This document shows positions 25,785-33,224 of a DNA stretch of 33,224 bases, one piece after another (position 1 is the first letter of the stretch; each line of letters opens with the position of its first letter). The notes beneath the pieces were generated by a model that was not told where the DNA came from, did not search any database, and saw only the letters and a program-made list of their open reading frames with translations. The stretch spans positions 1-33,224 of the forward strand of contig JAUWZV010000012.1 in assembly GCA_030615105.1 (NCBI GenBank). Reading direction: 5' to 3'. A program made the translations under genes and the position numbers. The stretch comes from Desulfobacteraceae bacterium. Its GTDB lineage: Bacteria > Desulfobacterota > DSM-4660 > Desulfatiglandales > B25-G16.

Positions 25785-26213
25785 CAATGCAAAATGAAAA
25801 GTATAAATTGAAAAATGCAAAATGAAAGAAAATAACCTTTCGGAACGATTATTAAACTTCGCTGCTGAAGTTATCAAGCTAGCTGTCAAACTCAACAAAA
25901 CTGCTGTTGGACCTCATATTGGAGTGCAATTAACACGTGCATCGACATCAGCAGGTGCAAATTATGAAGAGGCTTGCGGTGCTGAAAGTCGTGCTGATTT
26001 CATTCATAAATTGCAGATAGTATTGAAAGAACTACGAGAGTCGCTTTATTGGTTACGTTTAATAAGAAAGACGAATCTGATTTCAGGTCCAGCTTTGGAG
26101 AAGCTTATCCAGGAAGGTAAAGAACTGACCAATATTATAGCTAAATCGATAGTTACAGCAAAGAAAGGTAAATAATTTTGCAATTTGCATTTTGATATTT
26201 TTATTTTTCATTG
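25785..26213. repeat. Inverted flanks around the four-helix-bundle gene
   Basis: A left flank at 25785-25826 (containing two direct copies of AATGCAAAATGAAA at 25786-25799 and 25814-25827) and a right flank at about 26176-26213 (TTTGCATTTTG...TTTTTCATTG) are approximate reverse complements. The gene's start codon lies in the second left copy. Intervening sequences in 23S rRNA are bounded by similar pairing flanks. Confidence 0.6.
25822..26175 (+). CDS. Four-helix bundle protein (23S rRNA intervening-sequence type)
   Basis: This 117-residue all-helical protein fits the family of proteins encoded in 23S rRNA intervening sequences: LNFAAEVIKLAVKL near the start, then LTRASTSAGANYEEACGAESRADFIHKL (about residues 37-65), a conserved core, and LRESLYWLRLI. 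The family forms pentameric bundles of unknown cellular function. This copy is not in an rRNA gene. It is bounded by inverted flanks and followed by an attC-like site at 26239-26307, so it may be a mobile cassette. Confidence 0.88.
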   Translation: MKENNLSERLLNFAAEVIKLAVKLNKTAVGPHIGVQLTRASTSAGANYEEACGAESRADFIHKLQIVLKELRESLYWLRLIRKTNLISGPALEKLIQEGKELTNIIAKSIVTAKKGK

Positions 26214-26238
26214 AGGTTTGCGAAAAAAACGCAACCGC

Positions 26239-26307
26239 GCATAACAGCGTGTTTGCGACGCTTCGCTAAATGCCTTCGGTACTTCGCAAACACGCAAACC
26301 GTTAACG
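26239..26307 (+). repeat. attC-like recombination site
   Basis: The left box GCATAAC (26239-26245) and right core GTTAACG (26301-26307) bound a 69-base imperfect palindrome. AGCGTGTTTGCGACG pairs with CTTCGCAAACACGCAAACC. It lies between the four-helix-bundle gene and the antitoxin promoter, far from the main array. Confidence 0.75.
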
Positions 26308-26313
26308 TTTGTA

Positions 26314-26344
26314 TTGACAATGTATTAACTTTGAGATACATTGT
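26314..26344 (+). promoter_or_regulatory. Antitoxin promoter with overlapping operator
   Basis: TTGACA (26314-26319), a 17-base spacer and TACATT (26337-26342) form a near-consensus promoter. A perfect 9-base inverted repeat, ACAATGTAT (26317-26325) and ATACATTGT (26336-26344), overlaps both elements and would suit autorepression by the antitoxin dimer. Confidence 0.75.
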
Positions 26345-26393
26345 GTAATAAATATAGATTCAGCATTTTTTAAATATTATAAGAGTGGGAATC

Positions 26394-26654
26394 ATGGCTA
26401 AAAATACAAATATAAATGTTAGAACAACCGAGGATATTAAAAAGGGTGCAGAGGTCATTCTTAATGGCCTCGGATTAAATATCTCCTCAGCAATTAATCT
26501 TTTTTTGAAACAAGTTATCAATTACAGGGGTATCCCGTTTGATTTGCGACTTCCTAACAAGGAAACGCTACATGCTATGGATGACATTGAAAATAATCGT
26601 AATCTTGAGTCAGCAGATACCGTTGAAGAAATGTTCAAAAAGATCGGTGTATGA
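26394..26654 (+). CDS. RelB/DinJ-family antitoxin
   Basis: The 86-residue protein starts MAKNTNINVRTTEDIKKGAEVILNGLGLN, the ribbon-helix-helix DNA-binding start typical of RelB/DinJ antitoxins (the ATTEDIK strand, then the GLNISSAINLFLKQVI helix), and continues with FDLRLPNKETLHAMDDIE, the usual toxin-binding linker. The ATG at 26394 is chosen over the GTG at 26385 because it starts the domain. It overlaps the toxin frame by 8 bases and carries its own promoter-operator. It appears intact, while its toxin is truncated. Confidence 0.88.
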   Translation: MAKNTNINVRTTEDIKKGAEVILNGLGLNISSAINLFLKQVINYRGIPFDLRLPNKETLHAMDDIENNRNLESADTVEEMFKKIGV

Positions 26655-26849
26655 TTTTAAGAAACTAATATGGACAAAGAGGTTCTCTAAGGATGTCAAT
26701 CGAGCGAAAAGGCGTAACAAGAATTTAGACTCTCTGCAAAAAGTTATTAAAATGCTGCAATCAGGTGACAACCTACCCCAGGAATACAAACCTCATCCCT
26801 TAAAAGGCAAATACTCAGGTTATATGGAATGCCATATTGAACCGGAAAG
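26647..26849 (+). pseudogene. Truncated YafQ/RelE-type toxin
   Basis: Starting at a GTG inside the antitoxin's last codons, the frame matches YafQ toxins: KLIWTKRFSKDVNRAKRRNKNLDSL, then QEYKPHPLKGKYSGYMECHIEP. After that family-like part (about residue 67) the sequence changes to unrelated codons, so the C-terminal segment with the remaining catalytic residues (including the last His and the Asp-Trp region) is missing. The loss coincides with the end of an antiparallel antitoxin fragment, suggesting a recombination junction near 26846-26850. Its mRNA endonuclease activity should be lost. Confidence 0.75.
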
Positions 26850-26963
26850 GTACTCGCGCAAGGCATGCTCGATCAATGCCGAGCGGGTTTTTGGTTTTTC
26901 GATCACCTGTTCAATGGCTTTTATGATTTCCTCGGAAAGTGTTATAGATCTCTTGATTTTCAT
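26820..26963 (-). pseudogene. Truncated ribbon-helix-helix (CopG-type) antitoxin
   Basis: On the - strand the ATG at 26963, preceded by AAAGAAG, opens a 47-residue frame starting MKIKRSITLSEEIIKAIEQ and continuing KTRSALIEHALREYL, the pattern of CopG/VapB-like ribbon-helix-helix DNA-binding domains. It ends after a short tail read antisense through the YafQ fragment, so the toxin-binding half is lost. No toxin follows it. The fragment faces the YafQ remnant, a junction of two addiction modules. Confidence 0.65.
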
Positions 26964-27158
26964 ACTTCTTTGATACATAATTTTCTTTGTGTCCCCATTC
27001 TATTGAAAAAAAGATGTAAAAAGTCAGTCATACTGGATCTTTTAAGGCAATGAAAATTCTTCATGAAAACCCCCATGTTAAAGGCATTCAATAGGATTTT
27101 TCAATAAAGCGGGGACATTACCATAATTTTTAAAGACCGAATTAATCGGCAATGGGCA

Positions 27159-28337
27159 ATGCTTATGTCTTTCCATATAGAAGATATCCACCAATCTATT
27201 CTCGCTCAAATCGAGGCATTTGAAAGCCATTCCCTGGACTTTCTATTCACCCCGGATAATCATCCTTACCTGGACATTGACTCAATTCATGCCTGCTTTG
27301 AGAAAGAATGGGAAACGGTAATTACGTTTCTGCATAATAAAGACCTGATGCAGGATCTTGCAGATACTATCTTTCCAAAGCAACCTTATGACCTAAAGCT
27401 CATCCAAAAATTACATGATATCTTTCTTAGTCCTCCTCTTCCCCACCCCTTTATCTTTCTGGATATCTGTATCGCAAAAATTTTGACAGAAATTTCAGGG
27501 AAATACAGGAAGCGGGTTTCTCCACAACTACTCCTTGAATTACTAAATTTTTACAAGCTTAGGACACCGGAATTCTTGATCATAATCAAACCCATCTTAC
27601 AGGTAATTTTGGATCGGGAAAAAAGCTTTAATCATGCAATTAAATCCCATGCCTGTGAAGTTCTGATCAATAATTATGAAAGTGAAGCACTTTTTATCTT
27701 TATCTCATGCACCCTGGATATAAAAGAAGAGGAAAAACAAGTTCTTTTTCAAAGTTTAACCGCCTTTCAAAAGATCTATCGAAAATTTCTTGAGTTACAT
27801 GTGGGAATCCCGGAAAAAGATCTGATCAGCTTGAAATGGTTTGGGTTTTCATACGATCAGCTAAGACGAAAGGGGGAATGGAGGGACAGTTTTTCCAATC
27901 TGGTCAGGCATTTTATTGAGTATCTTAAAAAAAGGGATAAAAGGGAAGCAATCCGGATCGGGCGTTTTCTTGTACTCCGCTTTAACAATGAAGATATCCT
28001 GAGGCTTATTAACTATGAAATCAGTAGAGATCCTGATCTTTCCCATGGGAAACCTTTAACAAGGTTCATATATCGTCAGATCTATAGGATTATGCAAGAA
28101 TTTCGCAAAAACTACTTTTCTCGAATATCTTCGTTGACCGGAGGCTTTAGAGGAAGCCCTTTCGATTTGGACAGCACCAATAGATACGACTGGGATGAAG
28201 AGCCTGAAAATTGTTTATTCAGGCCTGGATATACTCAAATTTCCATTCCCCAACCCATTCTGGAAAGATGGGAAGAGACCCAAAACATTCAAAGAGATTT
28301 CCTTAAGGGCTTGATCCAAGAAAAACAATGGAATTGA
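27159..28337 (+). CDS. Hypothetical 392-residue helical protein
   Basis: I do not recognise this protein. It is soluble, without a signal peptide, rich in Leu, Ile and aromatic residues, and appears almost entirely alpha-helical, perhaps a repeat (HEAT-like) fold. An acidic, aromatic stretch near residues 345-365 (STNRYDWDEEPENCLF) lies close to the C-terminus. The ATG at 27159 and a second one at 27165 are both possible. It is isolated between the antitoxin remnants and a possible transposase remnant, and it is AT-rich. Confidence 0.65.
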   Translation: MLMSFHIEDIHQSILAQIEAFESHSLDFLFTPDNHPYLDIDSIHACFEKEWETVITFLHNKDLMQDLADTIFPKQPYDLKLIQKLHDIFLSPPLPHPFIFLDICIAKILTEISGKYRKRVSPQLLLELLNFYKLRTPEFLIIIKPILQVILDREKSFNHAIKSHACEVLINNYESEALFIFISCTLDIKEEEKQVLFQSLTAFQKIYRKFLELHVGIPEKDLISLKWFGFSYDQLRRKGEWRDSFSNLVRHFIEYLKKRDKREAIRIGRFLVLRFNNEDILRLINYEISRDPDLSHGKPLTRFIYRQIYRIMQEFRKNYFSRISSLTGGFRGSPFDLDSTNRYDWDEEPENCLFRPGYTQISIPQPILERWEETQNIQRDFLKGLIQEKQWN

Positions 28338-28420
28338 GGGGAAATTAACCCTACTCCGTAAATTCAGACATCTGGAAAATTTGACATAAAATGGCTCGGC
28401 CAACATAGAGATTTGCCCCT

Positions 28421-28789
28421 TTACCGTTGCTCTATCCGATATTTGACTTGGAAACCAAACTTATCAAGGGTTACTGGATTAAAGGTATTAAGATACTCAC
28501 AAATTTTTTCGGCTATCTTTTGAATCTGTTTCTCATTAAAGTACCCTATTGTCACATATAGGGTATGATAGCTGAGTTTGAGCTTAGCTCCCTTATTGGT
28601 TATCTGTTTGATGATGTCATAGGTATTGACTGAAGAATCATTATTATTTGACATAGTAGAACGGTTTATAGATTGCATCAGGTATCGTTGTAGATTGTAG
28701 GCGGTTATCTTCATAGAATCCAAGATAGCCTTTTTCTCAAGGTCAAGCTCTTTTAGATTCTGGTGGAGATATGCCTCCTTGACGCACAA
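28421..28789 (-). CDS. Hypothetical protein, possible transposase C-terminal remnant
   Basis: A 122-residue frame beginning at a TTG without a good ribosome binding site. The start CVKEAYLHQNLKELDLEKK and AYNLQRYLMQ recall the helical tail of some transposase-like proteins, but I am not sure. A stop codon lies two codons upstream, so an N-terminal part may have been lost. It overlaps nothing essential of the hydrolase gene to its right. Confidence 0.4.
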   Translation of the reverse strand: MCVKEAYLHQNLKELDLEKKAILDSMKITAYNLQRYLMQSINRSTMSNNNDSSVNTYDIIKQITNKGAKLKLSYHTLYVTIGYFNEKQIQKIAEKICEYLNTFNPVTLDKFGFQVKYRIEQR

Positions 28790-28876
28790 GAACCTTTACC
28801 CTATACTGCCTTCACTAAAAAAACAGAATTCTTATCAACTCAACCAAATCAACGGCTGAAGCATAAGGAGATATGT

Positions 28877-29506
28877 ATGGACATTGAACAGATGAAAGTC
28901 GGATTTATGGATGTATTCTGTTATTTTGTGGCATGTCCAAGGACTAAAGAGGCTTTGGTTATTGATCCGGCCGGAGATGAGGATCGGGTTGTTGAAAGGA
29001 TTGAACAAAAAGATCTAAATTTGAAATATATTGTAAATACCCACGGCCATCCGGATCATATCTGCGGCAACGCTAAAGTCAAGACCCTTACAGGGGCCAG
29101 GATTATTATTCATGAACTGGACAATCAAATCATCAATTCAGCCCATGGACACGAAATAGCCCGCCAGTGGGGTTTTACTCCTTCACCTCCTGCTGATATA
29201 ATAGTAAAGGATGGTGATCAGATTGTGGTGGGTGATGTTTCTCTTAAAGTCATTCATACTCCGGGACACAGCCCTGGGGGCATATGCCTTCTGGGTGATG
29301 GAAACCTTTTTACAGGCGATACCCTGTTTGTTGGAGGCATAGGTCGAACCGATCTACCTGGTGCATCCATGGCCCAGTTTATGAAGTCCATAAAGGAAAG
29401 ACTTCTCATCCTTCCTGGTGAAACAATTGTTTGGCCTGGACATGACTATGGAGTTAGGCCTTCTTCAACTATTGAGATTGAAAGGAGGACTAATCCCTGG
29501 TTATAG
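28877..29506 (+). CDS. Metallo-beta-lactamase-fold hydrolase (glyoxalase II-like)
   Basis: This 209-residue protein has the zinc-binding set of the fold: THGHPDH (HXHXDH, about residues 55-61), TPGHSPGG with the third His, GDTLFVGGIGRTDLPG with the bridging Asp, and a final PGHDYG His. The order and length match the glyoxalase II-like subfamily, which hydrolyses thioesters such as S-lactoylglutathione or related bacillithiol or CoA esters. The ATG at 28877 follows AAGGAG; a longer frame from 28763 is unsupported. Its 3' side ends in an attC-like repeat. Confidence 0.92.
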   Translation: MDIEQMKVGFMDVFCYFVACPRTKEALVIDPAGDEDRVVERIEQKDLNLKYIVNTHGHPDHICGNAKVKTLTGARIIIHELDNQIINSAHGHEIARQWGFTPSPPADIIVKDGDQIVVGDVSLKVIHTPGHSPGGICLLGDGNLFTGDTLFVGGIGRTDLPGASMAQFMKSIKERLLILPGETIVWPGHDYGVRPSSTIEIERRTNPWL

Positions 29507-29548
29507 TATATGAGGGTCGGATTTTTTATTTTAATAAAAAGCTATCCT

Positions 29549-29607
29549 GCCTAACAATTACCTAAAGCCGGCGCGGTAAAACGCGCGGCTGAGCTTTACC
29601 GTTATTC
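29549..29607 (+). repeat. attC-like recombination site
   Basis: The left box GCCTAAC (29549-29555) and right core GTTATTC (29601-29607) bound a 59-base imperfect palindrome. TACCTAAAGCCGGCGCGG pairs with CGCGCGGCTGAGCTTTACC. It lies 42 bases after the metallo-hydrolase stop and 39 before the EamA pseudogene. Confidence 0.75.
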
Positions 29608-29645
29608 ATTTCTACGTAATAATTCTTTGAATTTTAATAGAAAAA

Positions 29646-30551
29646 ATGAGCAAGGGTTCCTTGGTATTTGTTTATGTCAATTTATTGTTAACAGCAATCT
29701 TCTGGGGAGGTACCTTTATCGCTGGAAGGATTGTTGCAAAAGACGTTGGGCCTTTTTCAGCTGCTTTTTTAAGGTTTGCTATAGCTTCAGTTTTTCTTCT
29801 TTTACTTACCTGGAGAGCCGAAGGCAAACTGCCCATACTAAAGAGGAGACAAATCATTCCTGTTATCCTTCTTGGAATGACAGGCATATTTGCATATAAT
29901 GTTTTCTTTTTCAAAGGACTTAAAATTATCAGCGCAGGCCGAGCATCACTCATCATTGCGAACAATCCAGTATTTATTACTCTTCTTGCTGTTTAGTTTT
30001 TTAAAGAAAAATTAAACCTGATAAAAGGTGCTGGAATTATTATTTCGGTCACCGGGGCAATTATTGTTATCTCAAGAGGAAATCTCACTGAAATTTTGAA
30101 TGGAAATGTGGGATGGGGTGAATTTTTTATCTTTTGCTGTGTTATAAGCTGGGTAACCTTTTCTTTAATAGGTAAGGCAATCATGACAGACCTGTCTCCT
30201 CTTGTTTCAATATCTTATTCCTCTGTAATCGGTGCTGTTGGTTTATTTATCCCAGCTTATTTTGAGGGAATAGTGCAAGATTTCACTCATTACTCTAAAC
30301 TGGAGTGGTTCAGTATTTTTTACTTAGGGTTTTTTGGAACTGTGTTAGGATTTGTTTGGTACTACCAAGGCATAAAAGCCATTGGCCCAATGAAGGCAAG
30401 TCAATTTATCAATTTTGTTCCTGTGAGTGCTATTTTACTTGCCTTTTTCATACTTAAAGAGCCAATTACTCCTTCTTTATTGGTTGGGGGAATATTCGTT
30501 ATCTTGGGCGTCTATTTGACAAATACGACGTTTAATGCAAGACCTGGCTGA
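29646..30551 (+). pseudogene. EamA-family (DMT) permease with an internal amber codon
   Basis: A ten-helix drug/metabolite transporter frame of about 301 residues: an N-terminal EamA domain with WGGTFIAGRIVAKDVGPFSAAFLRF, and a second with FFIFCCVISWVTFSLIGKA and GAVGLFIPAY. One TAG (29994-29996) interrupts it after LLAV, in the linker before FFKEKLNLIKGAG, where relatives have Trp or Leu. The remaining codons stay in frame. The gene could be a recent pseudogene, or the stop a sequencing error; readthrough is possible but unsupported. Its 3' end overlaps the convergent ATPase gene by 20 bases. Confidence 0.8.
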
Positions 30552-31308
30552 GAAACAGTTTGGTCCGCTCGTTTTGCGGGTTTTCAAAAAACTCTTCTGG
30601 AGTATTTCCCTCCACAATTTGACCGAAATCCATGAAAAGCACCTTGTGGGCTACGCTTTTGGCAAAACCCATTTCGTGGGAGATCACAATCATGGTCATG
30701 CCTTCTTGGGCAAGTTCTACCATGACATCCAGCACTTCCTTAATCATTTCGGGGTCCAGGGCAGAGGTGGGCTCATCAAAGAGCATAATCTTCGGATTCA
30801 TACAGAGACTGCGGGCAATGGCAACACGCTGCTGCTGCCCACCTGATAGCTGCCCTGGATATTTTTTAGCCTGTTCAGCAATATGCACCTTTTCCAGATA
30901 ATACATGGCCATTTCTTCTGCTTTAGCTTTCGGGACCTTTCGCACCCATATGGGCCCCAGGGTCAGGTTTTCAACGATCGTTAAGTGTGGAAAAAGGTTA
31001 AAGTGCTGAAACACAATGCCCACTTCAGCGCGGATCTTCTCGATATTCTTGATATTGTTGGTCAGCTCAATACCATCGACGACGATCCGGCCACGTTGAT
31101 GCTCCTCGAGGCGATTGATGCAGCGGATCAGTGTTGATTTTCCGGAGCCTGAAGGGCCGCAGATGACGATACGTTCCTTTTTGCCCACGGTCAGGTTAAT
31201 GCCCTGAAGCACATGGAAGTCTCCAAACCACTTGTGCATATCAATGATTTCTATCATGGCTTCGTCAGACGACCGGTTTTCAGCGTTTTTTGTTAATTCC
31301 TCGTTCAT
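30532..31308 (-). CDS. aapP: Polar amino-acid ABC transporter ATP-binding protein (AapP/GlnQ-like)
   Basis: This 258-residue ATPase powers amino-acid uptake. It has the Walker [10 protein letters not shown] (about residue 52), Q-loop [10 protein letters not shown], signature LSGGQQQR, Walker [14 protein letters not shown], and H-loop VISHEMGFA, all as in GlnQ/AapP. It follows the AapM-like permease on the same strand after 144 bases, a wider gap than usual. The Met at 31308 has a 17-residue acidic extension before [10 protein letters not shown]; the inner Met is an alternative. Confidence 0.92.
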   Translation of the reverse strand: MNEELTKNAENRSSDEAMIEIIDMHKWFGDFHVLQGINLTVGKKERIVICGPSGSGKSTLIRCINRLEEHQRGRIVVDGIELTNNIKNIEKIRAEVGIVFQHFNLFPHLTIVENLTLGPIWVRKVPKAKAEEMAMYYLEKVHIAEQAKKYPGQLSGGQQQRVAIARSLCMNPKIMLFDEPTSALDPEMIKEVLDVMVELAQEGMTMIVISHEMGFAKSVAHKVLFMDFGQIVEGNTPEEFFENPQNERTKLFLSQVLH

Positions 31309-31452
31309 GAAAGCCTATCATAGTTCTATTTCGGATTTCGTAATGCGTGCCCTGTGAAACGCAAAGCATATTTCACTGGGGCGGAATGTAATAACATTTC
31401 ATTAAGCAACATAAAACATTTGGCAGCCATTATCAAGAATAAGTATCCGGTA

Positions 31453-32547
31453 TCAATCTTCTGTTGACAACTCTTTTTCCAGCTTTCGACTGTAATTGGA
31501 CATGGAAAAACAGCCTAAAAAATAAAGGATGGCAATAAAGAGATATGCCTCGCGGCTGAATCCCATCCATTCAGGATTGGAGAGCACGGATTGGGTCGTC
31601 TTCATCAGGTCCCATAGAGCTATTATTACTACAAGGGATGTGTCCTTAAAGGCTGAAATGAGAATGCTCACAGTGGGCGGAATTACGATCTTCAGTGCCT
31701 GAGGTAAAATAACCAATCGCATAGTCTGGTAGTAATTCAATCCCATCGATTCCGCTGCCTCATATTGCCCACGAGACATACCCTGCAACCCTCCACGGAC
31801 CACCTCTGCTATATAGGAAGCAGTAAAAAGAATAATGGCCACCTGTGCCCTGAGGATTTTATTGATGGTGATCCCTTCTGGCAAAAACAGTGGAAAAATG
31901 ATCGCGGACATAAAGAGGAGGCTGATCAGGGGCACCCCACGTATCAACTCAATATAAAGAACACAGAGCCATTTTACGCCATGCATTTTGGATTGACGTC
32001 CCAGGGCCAGGATAACACCAAGGGGGTAGGCAGCGGTAAGCCCGAAAACAGAGAGCAGGAGTGTGAGGGGTAATCCTCCCCACTGGGTACTTTCAACCGA
32101 GGTCAGTCCGAAAAGACCACCCTTCATGAGCAGGCCCATGGTGAAAAGTCCCACGATCCACGCATAGCCTAATGGTTTTTTCCAGTGATTTCTGTCCCTG
32201 CTGTAAAAAAGGAGGCCGAACAAAAGAAACATGGCCAACAGGGGCCTCCACTGCTGTTCGTAGGGAAAGAAACCGAAGATAATAAAGCGGAAGTTTGTAT
32301 AGATAATTGACCAGCAGGCACCATCGATTCCCCGGCATGCCTTTCCAGTCGTGTGCCATACGCTGTTAAAAAAAGCCCATTGTAAGAGTGGAGGCACGAT
32401 TTTCCAAAGAAAGAAGAGGGTCACAATGGTAAGAATGGAGTTAAACCAGCCATTGAAAAGGTTGTTTTTTGCCCATCCTATGACCCCCACGCTGGTTACA
32501 GGTGGTTTTAAGTCTCCTATCTGTGTCGCTTGAGCAGTTTCTTGCAT
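31453..32547 (-). CDS. aapM: Polar amino-acid ABC transporter permease (AapM-like)
   Basis: This 364-residue inner-membrane permease of the HisMQ family has an N-terminal extension with several helices, typical of AapM/YhdY, and the binding-protein-dependent transport domain. The EAA loop that contacts the ATPase is present as YEAAESMGLNYYQTMRLVILPQALKIVIPP. It pairs with the AapQ-like permease whose stop is 8 bases upstream. The expected partner binding protein (AapJ) would lie beyond the right edge. Confidence 0.92.
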   Translation of the reverse strand: MQETAQATQIGDLKPPVTSVGVIGWAKNNLFNGWFNSILTIVTLFFLWKIVPPLLQWAFFNSVWHTTGKACRGIDGACWSIIYTNFRFIIFGFFPYEQQWRPLLAMFLLFGLLFYSRDRNHWKKPLGYAWIVGLFTMGLLMKGGLFGLTSVESTQWGGLPLTLLLSVFGLTAAYPLGVILALGRQSKMHGVKWLCVLYIELIRGVPLISLLFMSAIIFPLFLPEGITINKILRAQVAIILFTASYIAEVVRGGLQGMSRGQYEAAESMGLNYYQTMRLVILPQALKIVIPPTVSILISAFKDTSLVVIIALWDLMKTTQSVLSNPEWMGFSREAYLFIAILYFLGCFSMSNYSRKLEKELSTED

Positions 32548-32555
32548 GAGTTTTT

Positions 32556-33224
32556 CTATCTTTCTACGAGGGCAACTCTTTTATTGTACCAGTTCATAAA
32601 GGCCGATGTTGAAAGGCTGAAGATAAGATATAATGCCATGATCAGGGCTACACCCTCAATAGCCTGTCCTGTCTGATTGATGGTTGTGTTGGCCACTGAA
32701 ACAAAGTCGGGGTATCCGATAGCCACGGCCAGGGAACTGTTTTTTGTCAGGTTAAGCATTTGACTGGTCAGTGGTGGAATGATCACCCTGAGGGCCTGGG
32801 GTAAAATCACCAAATTTAGAATAGGAGCGGGTCTTAGACCGATTGACATGGCAGCTTCTCTCTGGCCTTTACTGACCGACTGTATGCCTGCCCGCACCAC
32901 TTCGGCCACGAACGCGGCAGTATATAAGATAAGCCCAAGCAAAATGGCAATAAACTCAGGGCTTAAAGTTATACCGCCCTCAAAGTTAAACCCTACAAAT
33001 TTGGGGACATCCATTTTTATGGGAGCATCAAATGCTAACCAGGTGATCAATGGGAGCCCAATTACGATAGCTATGCCGAAACGAAAGACCGGGAAAAATT
33101 TCCCTGTTTTTTCCTGTCGTTTCTTCGCCCATCTACGCACGAGGTAAACCACGACACAACCAACGAAAAGGGCCAAAAGCATATATTTATGTGCAGGATG
33201 CGCCTCCGGGACTGTAAAGGCCAC
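32556..33224 (-). CDS. aapQ: Polar amino-acid ABC transporter permease (AapQ-like), 5' end outside the window
   Basis: The last 222 or so residues of the second HisMQ-type permease are present. The visible part contains membrane helices and the EAA loop REAAMSIGLRPAPILNLVILPQALRVIIPP, followed by NLTKNSSLAVAIGYPDF, a sequence typical of AapQ. Full-length family members are around 400 residues, so about half the gene lies to the right. It would form the AapJQMP system for uptake of general L-amino acids. Confidence 0.9.
   Translation of the reverse strand: MAFTVPEAHPAHKYMLLALFVGCVVVYLVRRWAKKRQEKTGKFFPVFRFGIAIVIGLPLITWLAFDAPIKMDVPKFVGFNFEGGITLSPEFIAILLGLILYTAAFVAEVVRAGIQSVSKGQREAAMSIGLRPAPILNLVILPQALRVIIPPLTSQMLNLTKNSSLAVAIGYPDFVSVANTTINQTGQAIEGVALIMALYLIFSLSTSAFMNWYNKRVALVER

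Noticed and set aside
28338-28435. Possible attC ending at CCGTTGCTC between two genes
   Set aside because: The proposed arms do not pair well enough to support an attC.
1-33224. CRISPR array, tRNA or rRNA genes
   Set aside because: No regularly spaced direct repeats and no tRNA- or rRNA-like sequence were seen by eye on either strand.

Overview
The window looks like chromosomal DNA from a Gram-negative anaerobe, most likely a deltaproteobacterium (Desulfobacterota). The reasons are lipopolysaccharide genes (a waaA-type Kdo transferase, an LptF-type permease, an ArnT-like transferase), an Aap-type amino-acid ABC transporter, mixed moderate GC content and many small repeats. This placement is inference; there is no rRNA or tRNA gene in the window.

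Region 1 (1-6840) is an integron-type gene-cassette array without an integrase in the window. Seven attC-like inverted repeats (749-843, 1335-1370, 2007-2080, 2955-3026, 3779-3907, 5084-5190, 6769-6840) separate mostly unknown genes that all read on the + strand: a lipoprotein, a three-helix membrane protein, a DUF5677-like protein, a two-gene unit ending in a retropepsin-like protease, a class V aminotransferase, a frameshifted small gene and a SYLF/Ysc84-domain protein. The first attC is interrupted by the 5' part of a group IIC intron lying on the - strand, opposite to the cassettes, as group IIC-attC introns do. An IS110-type transposase remnant sits inside the last cassette.

Region 2 (6868-15700) holds a small methyltransferase-like membrane protein, a radical SAM protein, LptF, and an envelope cluster of two PAP2 phosphatases, a GT2 polyprenyl-phosphate glycosyltransferase, an overlapping flippase-like membrane protein and an ArnT-like GT83 transferase. 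Together these suggest transfer of a lipid-carried sugar to an envelope acceptor.

Region 3 (15930-25232) is housekeeping: guaA, hisH, a conserved unknown protein transcribed after waaA, then a + strand operon of a GlmU-like acetyltransferase domain protein, glmM and a divergent NagB-like protein. This operon looks like part of UDP-GlcNAc synthesis. The NagB-like protein carries Arg where NagB has its catalytic Asp141.

Region 4 (25233-29640) is a degraded accessory region. It contains a palindromic repeat, a free-standing four-helix-bundle (23S rRNA intervening-sequence type) gene followed by an attC-like site, a RelB/DinJ antitoxin with its own promoter-operator, a YafQ-type toxin truncated where it meets a truncated antiparallel ribbon-helix-helix antitoxin, an unknown 390-residue protein, a possible transposase remnant, and a metallo-beta-lactamase-fold hydrolase followed by another attC-like site.

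Region 5 (29646-33224) has an EamA permease gene broken by one internal amber codon, and the ATPase and two permease genes of an AapQMP-type transporter on the - strand. The last permease gene runs off the right edge.
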